Assembly: GCF_963678635.1 (NCBI RefSeq)
Contig: NC_087068.1
Location: forward strand, 58,885,896-58,949,895
DNA length: 64,000 nt
Reading direction: 5' to 3'
From: Symsagittifera roscoffensis
Lineage: Eukaryota > Xenacoelomorpha > Acoela > Convolutidae
Shown: piece by piece, positions 12,101 through 24,100 of the stretch
How the letters are laid out: every line of letters starts with the position of its first letter
Position numbering within the stretch: the first letter of the stretch is position 1
Program-made: the position numbers and the translations under genes
The notes under the pieces: generated by a model
Told to the model about the DNA's origin: nothing
The model's input: only the letters and a program-made list of their open reading frames with translations
Database searches by the model: none

Positions 12101-15100
12101 CTCTGTGTTAATGTGTGATTTAGCGATTAATGAGTTTGTTTCCTGCTTAGCGTAAGTATTACCCCCCCGCTTTTGCTATAATGTTTGTTCATTTTAAAGT
12201 GCTGATGAACGTAGTATATAGGTCGTGATGATTTTTTCAGGAAAATCTTAAAATTTGTTCAGGCTCAGAAGAAGAAGAAGAAAGAACACCTGAATTACTA
12301 TACAGTAAAAAGCCGAGGCATCAGTATAGCAAAGTGTAAATAATAAAGTTGGTTAAAATTTATTGGTTACATCAAACAAAAACACAACATCAGAAAACAA
12401 GCAATAAACTGGCCTTCTTCCTTTTGATTTGTCGAGTCTTCCAAAGCGTCCTTTGTATTTGCAAATTTGATATAATATTTCTTTTGCTAGGCAAACGTTC
12501 AAATGTCTTTTGGTAAAAGCATTTCCACATTTTATACAGGTTTTGGATCTTCTTTATTCAGACTTGGTTCCTTTTTTACTGAAATATAAATTTTGTAGAC
12601 CCTGACGCTGTTGTTGTTATTGGCCCTTGTCATGTTCGTTAGTTTGAGATGGTTGTAATAACCTTTCTCATCGATAATTGCTTGGTTCAGTGCATCCACT
12701 GGGTTTAGCGTTTCAGATAAGAGTCTTCGTTGGAGATCGCGATTTCTCATTTTGAATATGAATACATCTCTTATCCATTCCCGTTCTGCATTAATACTGT
12801 TTTTGCAAGGTCTAGCTAAATCAGATAATGCTCCCAAAATTGTTCGTAGGACTCTCTGTCCTTCTGTTTTCGGCTCAAAAAATTATATCGTTCAAACGTA
12901 ATGTTCACTGGTTTGACAAATGCTGCGTTCAAAAGGTCGAAAAATTCTTTGAAGGAAATGGATAAGACCTTCACCTTGAGTGTTTTCGAGGGAACACTTT
13001 TTTCCCTCGGCTACTAAGGCCAAGTAAAGGATGGATTTTACTTTCTTGTCTGCTTCGTTTCTCCTCACCCCCCCTCCGAATTTTCGTTTCTCGTCTAAAA
13101 TCCTTTTCTCCGAATTTTCGTAGACTCGCATTAATTCTTTGTTTCTGGCCTGCCTGGTTTTACCGTGTTTCGTTTTCTGAATCCTGGGCGGTTTCTATAA
13201 TATGGGTTGTCGTTTCCGACCCCAACTTCTCTTTCAGGATATCTATGTCTAAGTTCTCTTTGGCGATGATGGCCAGGTGGAACTGGTCGATCCAATTAGT
13301 CGATTGGGTAGGTGGTTCTACAGTATGGTTCAGCCAAAAGGCGGGAGTTCCCCGCAGATTCGAATCAGTTGACTGCGCCATATTAAGATGTGTTCAAATA
13401 CCACTGGTATACTAAAGCTAACTAAGCTAACCTAAAAGAATAAAAGTAATTGTGTTGAATTACAACTGACTGTTGTCTAAAGGGAATAAAAGTGACGCGA
13501 AGTCCTATGACCTCCGTATAAAGCACAACTGACTGGCAGCTAATTAGCTGCTAGGTGAGGGTTACTACGTTAAAACACAATCACAACAGGCACAAACACC
13601 TTTTCTCTTCAAACCAAGTGAATTGAACGGCTTTAACGGTATAATCTTGGTGTTATTTTTTGCAAAATAAATTGCACCGAAAAGAAGCTTGCAAATTCCA
13701 AATAATATTTGTCCTGGTCTTTTTGTCTAAAACTCACCAATTTTGAGAGAAACGAGTTCGAGATCGTTGTTTTAGTCCAGGTTATTTGGTTGTTTCAAAC
13801 CGTCGCTATAGTAGTAGCTTCATCAGCACTAAATGCAGTGAAAATTTGATAAACTGCAAAGACAAGCGTGAACAAAAATCAAGCCAACTTTATGAAATAT
13901 GTCGAAATTGGGCAAAATTTTTCTGCCTATTGAAAAGTGAAAAGGTTTAATAGCCCAATTGTTTTTGAATTGAGAAAAGATTCGGTACAAGTGTGATAAG
14001 GGCCATAAGAACCTAACCGCGTCCCTGATGTAAATAGAAAGCGGGTCGTTTCGGTTACCTCCCCCCCCCCCTGAAAAATAAAAACTGAACTGAAAATGGA
14101 AATAGAAACTTGTAAGAAGATTACAAAATTGGATCAATATTACTACGACAAGACGGGCTGCTATCCAGATATCCAGAGCCTTGAATCAACTCGGAAAACT
14201 GCAAAAAAAAGGTAATACATGGCTATTCAGGAAGCATTTGGACTCATACTTGTGAAACTTAAATGAAGAAAACGGCAAAAAAAACAGGAAAAAAGACCTG
14301 TTTGAGGCTAAATGAGATGAAATTACTTCGTTTCGTCCTGTACTAAATTGACAGCCAGCATTTCTTAGTAATATTGATCCAAATTAGCACAAAAATTGAT
14401 TTCGACTTTTCATTTAGGGAGGTATAACCGAAAAGACCCTAGAAGTCCTAGATACTAGACTCAAAATGGAGCAATTTAGTGCTTAGGTAATTTCAACAAG
14501 TATGAAATAAGTTAGAGCAAATAAGGCTGGTTAATTAGGCTTGAGAAACAGTTTTGAAAGGGCCGACCGGCGCATTTGATTTAGTAAATTGTTCTATTTT
14601 AGACACCTCTCTCCTCTCCCACTTGGTTTTTACCGGGACGGGAGTCGCCTCCTCTATCACATTTGTAGCCATTTGTAGGGTTCATAAAGGACGTGTTTTG
14701 AAAACAGCCTGTGCTGTATGTTATGTTTGTGATTTATTCTTCCTTCCTTCCTTTCTGTCTGTCTGTCTGTCTGTCTGTCAGTCTGTCTGTCAGTCTGTCT
14801 GTCTCTCTGTCTGTCTGAGTGTCGTCTGTTGTGTTGCGTAGGTGAGCTGCCGTGTGGGTGTCGACTGAGGAACAGCAGAAGCAACACCAACAACTACAAC
14901 AGTAGCAGCAGTCCCGCCAGTCCCTCATTCCTCACAGCTGCTGCAGCTGCCTCCGCCTCACCATCTTACTCCGAGAGGTACAGCTCCCATCTTATTATTT
15001 CGCCGCCTTTCCTCTTTTAACCCCCCTCTTCCCCCCCCTCCTCCCACCAGTGGAATTAGCTCGCGTGGAACATTAGTTGGCGCAATCCTGCGTCAAAACG

Positions 15101-18100
15101 ATGTTACGGAGACGACGGCTCTTTTCCAGTTTCCCCCTTTCAAATTCAATACTGAAAAGTATATTTAACGTTGTCATACTCATAATGCAATGAAATTTGG
15201 CGTGGTCAACAAATTGACAATTCTGAACAAATTTGTTCTTTATACTTTACAGCTTGAAAGGGGGAAACTGGAAAAGAACCGAGACGACGTCTAAATGAAA
15301 TCAATTTCGAGCTTTGGCATTTGTAATGTCGGTGGGTATTCACAAGTACCAAAATGATAAATCAGTCCCATTTGTACCAAAATAAAAAATCAATCCCGTT
15401 AGTACCAAAAATATTCAACTGGCTTAAGACTATTAAGCCGACTACTTTAAGCTCTTGGTTTAAGGTCGCCGGTGGGCGCGCTATGCGCGCGTCGCCGCTT
15501 TGCGGCGATAACCGGCTCTAATTTTCGTATAGAGTCCTACCCTCTGTTGGCAAGCTCGCAACACGTTGGCGCGACTGCGGCGGTCACAATTCTGCTGTTT
15601 AATTTTCATCTGTTTGAACAGTAGAAAATTAATGTAATAATTCGTTGGCTCGCAATTCGACCAATCAGAAATCGAGTTGAATAATTTTGGTACAAATGGG
15701 ACCGATTTTTCATTTTGGTACAAATGACCGTTGGTACAAATGGGACGTCACCGTAATGTCAATTGTAAATATGTATAGTATGGATTTTGGTATTTGGTGG
15801 TCATGCAGTTGTAGCGCCCTGCAAGGATGGCAATTATTTTGTGGATTTGGCTTTTATTGAACAGCAGCAGTGAATGAATATCTAAGCAGTGTCAGAATAC
15901 TAGTGGTCTATACTCAGTTGGGGACAGTGTAGTATCAAGCAGTCGTGGCCGAGTGGTTAAGGCGTCTGACTAGAAATCAGATGGGATCTTCCCGCGTAGG
16001 TTCGAATCCTGCCGACTGCGAATATTTTATTATTCCAGTTCTTGAACAATGTATAATTCATAGGAGTGCAGCCAGTATTTAGACAGCCGCGTATGGAGAC
16101 AAAAACTGTATGAACCAATCAGAATCGAGAAAAGACATAAATAATCCAAAATAAATAATAATTATTTATTAATTTCTTCTTTGTCTCGATTCTGATTGGT
16201 TGAAACAGTAAATACTGACCAGTCTGAATACGCGGTTGTCTAAATACTGACGTACTTTTCTTTTCTTCATAATGTTTTGCTTTGGGAATTGTTGTGAATG
16301 GGTGCCGGACATCAAGCCGACGGGACTTCAAGCCGAATCGTAAAATTAGGGACTTCAAGCCGAAAAGTTCCTCATAAACTCGTGAAATATAATTATTTTG
16401 AAAACTTTTTTGAAGAATTTCTGAATTTCATGATCTTTCTTCACAAGTTATTGGCGTTTTCATAAAATTTAAGCCTCCAAATGATGTTTCGGAAAGTTGA
16501 AAAATAAAACATGGTTGAAGGCTTTTTTCATGTTTATAATTTATGCATTTCAAAAACCGGCTGATGTTATTAACGGATGCCAATCACAAGTGGTGCATTG
16601 TCATGAATAACGTTTATTATGGACTAAACTTGCCAAAATTTTTGAAAAACAACGTTTTACAGATAATAAAATAGTGTTTTGAGGTGCTTGTAAAGTTTTA
16701 ATTTCGGCTTGAAGTCCCTTCGGCTTGAAGTCCCGTCGGCTTGTTGTCCTAGACCCGTTGTGAATTCCCAAAACAAAACATTATTCCCAAAACTTTGTTT
16801 TGTTTTGGGAATTCTAACCCCCCCCCCACACCTTTTAAATCCTTGTCAGATTTTCCTTGACAGGGATGAACGTTAAAATTTTCTCGAAAACTACAAGGAT
16901 TTGAGACGTCAATTTTTCAGCCTAGATTCGTAAGACTAGTGCATTTAAGCAAATAGGTAAACATTCACAAACTTCTGAAAAAATCCGAGTAAATAATAAG
17001 TGGTTAATGAGTGTGTTGTGTTGTGTTGTGTGTCAGAGTGTACGAGTGTGTGAGTGAGTACATGAGACTGCTGTCCACTGTCATCTACTCCCTCTCGCCC
17101 GCTCTGCTCGCATTCTTCTCCCAACTGGACAGACTGTGCATGGAAGAGGCGGCAGACTACTCAGTGCCCAACCACTCCCTCCTCCTCTATGTCATCTGCA
17201 GGTGCACCATCCACTACATCAAGAACCAGGCATCCACCACACAACTCAACTCAACTTCTGCTGCTGCTGCTTCCCACTCACGTCACGTCCTATCAAATCA
17301 CGTCCTATCAAATTATAACTCAACACACTAATCTAGTTTACATTTCTAAAAGCCTCGGTACTACTATGATAGAGTGGTCCCTTGACAATAACCAGGTCCC
17401 TTGAGAATAAGACACCTAGAGCTCTCAAATCCTTGAATAATTATGATTGAGCCCTTCAGAAAGATGTCGCAGTATATTTTCATAAATTTTATGTTTTGTT
17501 ATCTTATAAAACCTCCCCCTAACCATTTTAAAAATAAAAATCTAAAAAAAACCGCCAATAGTGGGTTTTGATGGCAAATAAGTCAACCCAATCATATGGT
17601 TGTTAAACCGTAAAATAAAGTAAAGCGAGCAAATTTCAATATATAAACAATAGTGATTAAAATTTTCAATCTGAAAAGTTTTAGGCTGAACATATTTTGC
17701 AAGATTTTTGAAACGAATAATTTATAAACCAACTAGTTTTCAAAATTTTGAGTACTAGTTTTGAATAAAAGAAGACAGTGCTTTGTTGACAATTGTCGCC
17801 AATTGTTGATATAACTTCTAAATTTTTACCGGACAGAGACAGCATGAACATTAATATATTCTTGTGTTCTTCATGATAAGTTTGTCCGCAACAAATGAGA
17901 ATGGTTTCAAAGAAGTGCAGACCCATTTGAGCCCGTTGTTAACATTTTTGGCAGGTGCGGAAGATGCAAATTTGTATGAGACAGAGTTGATTTCTGTTCG
18001 TTTCTTCATGATAATTAGGGTGTAATTAATTTCGTATATATTTTGTTAAAACCCTGAGTAATCTCTGTAGCACACACACATTTCCATTTTGTTGCCCGCA

Positions 18101-21100
18101 AGTTGTTTGAATAATCCAAAAGCAACTCATTTGTTCTCGCAATCCTGCATTTCACAGCAAGCTGTTAAGTCTGTGATAATTAGATGAATTGTATGCAGGC
18201 TTGTAGTGTATTGAAATTTCTAAGAAATGGCGTTCAGCGCGTAAGTTAACTTCAAATGTTCAAGTTGTCCAATTAGACCTTAGCTAGTAACGGAAATTAA
18301 GGCCTACTTGAAAACTAGTTAATGGAATTATTCATTATAGAAAATCTATTAATGGTGAGCCATCAATGGAAATTAATTTTCGCGTCATTAATTGTTGAGA
18401 ACCCTTGGTAGAACCTATTAAACTAACTAAAACTTCCTCCCCAATAAAGAACCAATTGAAAAGTTAGGTCATACAAAATTTCTGCGTAACAATTTTATGG
18501 ATTTTGTGTATCATTTTGTCTTTGTTGATATTGGAAAATGAGTTAGTTTATAAAAGAGGATTTACGTGTTATTGTGTAAATCCATACAGCTTGTTAAATG
18601 AACAGATGGATGTTATGCTGAAATCAATCTATTGAAAATTACGTTGGCGTTTAGCGGTTTAGACATCTTTGTATACTTACTTCGAAACTCATATTTTTAA
18701 GTAGAAATCATGAAATTCAGATTTGAGTTTGATTCTGTATTAAAGTGACTTACTTTGCTATCATTCAATTGCAATAATTTGCCCAAACAAAGAAATAATA
18801 AAGTGCATTGAAATAGCAGTAAACCATGAAATGTGGATGTTTGTTTCAGCAGAGTCCTTGGTGATGCTGAGTGCGAGACTGAGTGTGTCGTCGGAAAACG
18901 TCAACCCAGTGGCACTCCTCACCTCTCTTCTCATGCACGACTACATGTTGCCCAAACTCATGCTGAAGCAGGCCCCCAATTTCAACGTGTCAGCTGGAGG
19001 TAAAATCAACGCATCAGAAAACGTAAAATCATTTTTTTTTCGGGAGCTGCATACAAGGCTCGGGCGATATTTTTGTAGTGTTCGTCTTCTAAATTATTGA
19101 GTGTCTTTCAGAAGTTAAAGTCATGTTGTTAGAAGTTAAAGTCAGCTTGCGAGCGCTAGTGTATTTGTACGACCCTTCTTTTTTCTACCCTAACTCGCTA
19201 ACAAAAGTGTCATTGAAAGTGTTAGCTTATATGGAAATTTCGCTGTAGCATTGGTAATTGCATAGCATCTCTTCTTTGCTTGATTTTTGGCTAGTGTTTG
19301 TCATCAAGTAAGCGTCCGTGGCTGACTGGTTAGTGCTTAATATTCAGAATCTCTAGGTCGCAGTAGGTCGTGGGTTTGAATCCGAGACGTAGCCGAATTT
19401 TTACTTATTCGAGGCTTATTTCCACTTCTTATTGCACTTAATAGAGCTGCTTTTTGTAGTGTTCTCGCCAAAGTTTTGCAAAGCAGAGCTTCGCTTCTGA
19501 GTATATTTCGAAAAACAGAACTGCAGATTTATTTAAGCATTCATTTGCTAACTGTTTTTAAGAATAATGAACGTAGTGAAGACTCTCATATAGGTCTTGC
19601 TGATTTTTTTTCTGGAGATGCCTTAAAAGACACTGTTAAGCTTCGGTGAGTGTTTTTGAAAAAAATGGCCATCGAAACTCAATTTTCCCTTAAGTAAATA
19701 CTTTTTACGAGTGAAAATTTGTAGGGAACTACAGATGTTTGACGCATGTTGCATCTAAAACATAGGTTCGGAGAACTAATTAAAAATAATGAACGTAGTG
19801 AAGACTCTTATATAGATGTTGGTGATTTTTTTCGGTTTTTTTCTACAGGATAAAGTCTTAAAATGCTCTAATGACTACAGGTATGCATTCATACATATTG
19901 ATGCGTTTATGAATGCACTTAGGTATATATGCACTTTTTGAGTTCAATCGAAATTCATCTGCTGAAAGTGAAGTAAATAGCACTCTCCAAATACGGACGT
20001 GGAAATGGCGCTAAAAACGTGAACGATTTCTAGTTTCGAAAGTGGAATTTAAGTTTTGGATTTCCAGCGGAATAAAAATTATACCTGTTGATCCAGTTTT
20101 TTCAATTTGGGTTATTGTTATCAAAAAATGCCGATCATAAATTGTTCTAGAAGTTAGGGCATCGATTTTTTTTGAAATTCCAGTTGAGATTTTTTAAATA
20201 AAGTAAGTGTTTTTTTAATGTTTACTTGCGTTCATTACTCTTTTCCAATCTTCGATTGGCTTTGTTTAAAAATATTCACACAGGTGCATCCAGCTATAGC
20301 TGGGGCACTAGTTTACTTTCCAAGCGAATGTGGAGCAAATGCGGAGATTCAAATCCAGAGCATCGAAATAGTTATTTTTTGGTCGACTTTTTGCTGCATA
20401 GCTTTGGCATTTTGATAAACTGTAGCTGCTTTATTGATGGCTAGTGTAAGTAAAATAACAAGCAGTCGTGGAGCAGATGTGAAAACGTGATACTCCTAAT
20501 TTCAACAAGCTTTTTTCTCAAATATATTTGTTTTCTTTCTTATTTCACTTTGTTTTGCCTGTTTAGAGCTTTTTTGAATTTTTCTCGCTTGTTTTTGGGA
20601 AGCGGATCTTCCCCTCTGTGTGTAAGATTTTGTCGTTCCTCATTTGTTGGAGGATCTGGTTCATGATTTCATATCATTCAAACATTTTTCAAGTGGTTAT
20701 AAACATGTCTTAATTACCCATTGAGCTATCCACCCACGCGAGAATAGGAGGTAGATTGCTAAATTGATCCGCTAAATGAGCCAAATATTTCTTCATTCGA
20801 CAGAAAACTCATCATTTTTTTCACTAGGCATTGCTTGTGGAAGTCTCCTGCAATGTTTTTTTTTTTGAATTATTTCAACTAACTTCTTGTTGTTCAGGGT
20901 CCTCGGAGACGCAAGCAAGTGCTCAGAGGAGACTGTTCGCAGCACCCTACACCTCTGTGACCTGTCAGGGAGTGCACTGTGTGAGTGACATCTGTTCTCT
21001 CTCCAATGCATTTCCCATCATTGATCTAGTGAGGCCATTCGTGACTGTGCTTAATCATGTGGGCTTCATCTGTCCAAATGCACTGGCAGACTCTTTGCTT

Positions 21101-24100
21101 CCCATCATGAATGAACATGGTAGGTTAATTACACTGTGGTAGGTCAACAAACCGAAAATTAATTTTGTTATGTAACATAACAACAAAGTGTCATTGTTGT
21201 TATGCAATTGTTACGTAATTGTGATTTAATTTCCGTTATTCTGATGCAATTTCGGCTTCAAGATATGGCGGTTAGTTGATTATCCGCCGATTGCACTCTT
21301 TCTCCTACCCTCTTTCCTTCTCCATAACCCACCTAAGTTTTTCAACTTTACGTGCCTGTTAATCATGCAAGCAAACATGAAAAGCGTTTAATGAAAAGCA
21401 AATATGTTTGATGATCGGCTTTAGTCCAAATGCCAAAATTAGTTACCAGCTGACAATGTAAACGAACTTCATCTGTTGAAAATTCACATGTAGTCTTGAT
21501 TGAATACAGCAGCGTAGTGCCGAACTTTAATCTGCCCCCAGGAATCTTTCAAGAAAAAATGCTGTTGCTTGATTTGCGAGTGTAAATAATTAAATCGAAT
21601 GCAAATTTGATGTTCGGCCTGGAATGGTTGAGGTCGTGCAGTTTAAAAATCAGTTGTAAGTTTATGTTTTTTGATTGTTAGTTTTTATGAAACTGTACTA
21701 CCCATGCTGGTTGCTTGTCGCTGAAGCATTCTACCCGGGAAAGAAACATAAACCCTCAAAAATTGCATGGAATTTTAATTTTAACAAGGATAACAAACAA
21801 CAGCTGTTTCCGTGCAGAGTTGAACAGTTCATACGTTGGTTTAACTCCACTTATGTACCCACTGAATTAATTAAAAAAGGAGAGCCTGAAGTGTTATCTG
21901 AAATGATGTTGGATTTCAAATATTGGGTGTTTTCAACTGAATCATTTAATCAACAACTCCTTTCGCTTTATTTAATTTTGAGCAAACTAGTTGAAATTTT
22001 AAATAATGATTTGAACATTAGCTTTAATCAAAACAATTAATTATGATTTCAAAATTGTGAAATATTTTTTTATATTTCGTCATTGGTGGTTTGTGTACAG
22101 GAGACATCAGTAACTTTCTGAAGGGAGACCCCCTGAAGACAACAGGATGGGCCAACATCTACCTCCTCCTCTCTCCCATTGTGAAGGAGCTGCTGCAGAA
22201 CAGTCTCCTCTGTCTGTTCGAGACATCCGCACCGCCTGTCTCCACTACCCTCCCAATGTACTCGGCAGGATCTTTGGGGGAGCAGCCTTTTTATCAGAGT
22301 CTAGGTTAGACAGACCGCAGAGAAGACACGCTGAATATAATAAGCGTCACAAAATAAAGTTAAAATACAAATGATAAAGAACGACGTTTTTTTTTCAAGC
22401 AAATACAAATTTTGAGCTTCAAGTTTAAATTTCTGATTTTTAGTGCAATTTCGAGCGAATAAAGCAAGCAAGCAGGCTAACAATAGCTTATTTAAGCTAT
22501 ATTTAAGCCCAGCAAAGTTGCTTTCTCGGAAAAAAACATATTTGGAATTTTTTACCGCCATTTTGGAAATCAAGAACTTGAACAAAATAAGAGGGTTCGA
22601 ACCCGGGCAGGGTCGGATGTTTGTAACGAATTTTTTCGTATACTAGTTGAAATACGTCCGCTCTATAAATTCAGGCATGTTATTGGTAAATTTCTTTTTT
22701 TTTCAAATTGACTGGTACTGCTAATGCTCATAATTGGCTTGCGTCTATTAGCAAATATGTAGACTCATAATTGACGTGCGTCACGTATTAAGTTTTGTAG
22801 ACTCAAAGTTTTATTCAGTTTTTCCCAGTTGCGTTATCGGTCTTTTTTTGCCTGTGTTTGCGAAGTGCAACTTCGCCTCTGTGTTAATGTGTGATTTAGC
22901 GATTAATGAGTTTGTTTCCTGCTAAGCGTAAGTATTACCCCCCCGCTTTTGCTATAATGTTTGTTCATTTTAAAGTGCTGATGAACGTAGTATATAGGTC
23001 GTGATGATTTTTTCAGGAAAATCTTAAAATTTGTACAGGCTCAGAAGAAGAAGAAGAAAGAACACCTGAATTACTATACAGTAAAAAGCCGAGGCATCAG
23101 TATAGCAAAGTGTAAATAATAAAGTTGGTTAAAATTTATTGGTTACATCAAACAAAAACACAACATCAGAAAACAAGCAATAAACTGGCCTTCTTCCTTT
23201 TGATTTGTCGAGTCTTCCAAAGCGTCCTTTGTATTTGCAAATTTGATATAATATTTCTTTTGCTAGGCAAACGTTCAAATGTCTTTTGGTAAAAGCATTT
23301 CCACATTTTATACAGGTTTTGGATCTTTATTCAGACTTGGTTCCTTTTTTACTGAAATATAAATTTTGTAGACCCTGACGCTGTTGTTGTTATTGGCCCT
23401 TGTCATGTTCGTTAGTTTGAGATGGTTGTAATAACCTTTCTCATCGATAATTGCTTGGTTCAGTGCATCCACTGGGTTTAGCGTTTCAGATAAGAGTCTT
23501 CGTTGGAGATCGCGATTTCTCATTTTGAATATGAATACATCTCTTATCCATTCCCGTTCTGCATTAATACTGTTTTTGCAAGGTCTAGCTAAATCAGATA
23601 ATGCTCCCAAAATTGTTCGTAGGACTCTCTGTCCTTCTGTTTTCGGCTCAAAAAATTATATCGTTCAAACGTAATGTTCACTGGTTTGACAAATGCTGCG
23701 TTCAAAAGGTCGAAAAATTCTTTGAAGGAAATGGATAAGACCTTCACCTTGAGTGTTTTCGAGGGAACACTTTTTTCCCTCGGCTACTAAGGCCAAGTAA
23801 AGGATGGATTTTACTTTCTTGTCTGCTTCGTTTCTCCTCACCCCCCCCCCTCCGAATTTTCGTTTCTCGTCTAAAATCCTTTTCTCCGAATTTTCGTAGA
23901 CTCGCATTAATTCTTTGTTTCTGGCCTGCCTGGTTTTACCGTGTTTCGTTTTCTGAATCCTGGGCGGTTTCTATAATATGGGTTGTCGTTTCCGACCCCA
24001 ACTTCTCTTTCAGGATATCTATGTCTAAGTTCTCTTTGGCGATGATGGCCAGGTGGAACTGGTCGATCCAATTAGTCGATTGGGTAGGTGGTTCTACAGT

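Larger units (their letters stand above)
11529..14841 (+). other. Intron F-G
   Basis: Holds a family B repeat remnant (about 11806-12115, with B box-like GGGTTCGAACCC), a minus-strand Ty3/Gypsy gag fossil (12390-13381), poly-C runs near 13067 and 14060, and a TTCC/CTGT microsatellite (14738-14816) just before the acceptor of exon G. I see no host exon. Copy 2 equivalent: 22305-25573. Confidence 0.6.
6986..17750. repeat. Tandem duplication, copy 1 (~10.8 kb)
   Basis: From TTGAATAAAAGAAGACAGTG at about 6986 onward, the sequence repeats almost base for base starting at 17761. The offset is 10,776 in the first half and shrinks to about 10,268 at the end. The shrinkage comes from a longer CTGT microsatellite (14738-14816) and a 457-bp MITE plus target duplication (16300-16765) present here and absent in copy 2. 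Other differences are scattered SNPs and homopolymer lengths. The unit carries KIAA0825-like exons D to H, a tRNA-Ser gene and a Gypsy gag fossil. It ends inside a TIR element that is complete only in copy 2. Confidence 0.93.

Noticed and set aside
14738-14816. CRISPR-like array
   Set aside because: Four-base tandem repeats without spacers in a eukaryotic intron; a plain microsatellite.
14657-14928. Minus-strand frames with repeated Asp-Arg-Gln-Thr
   Set aside because: They are translations of the CTGT microsatellite and not a protein.
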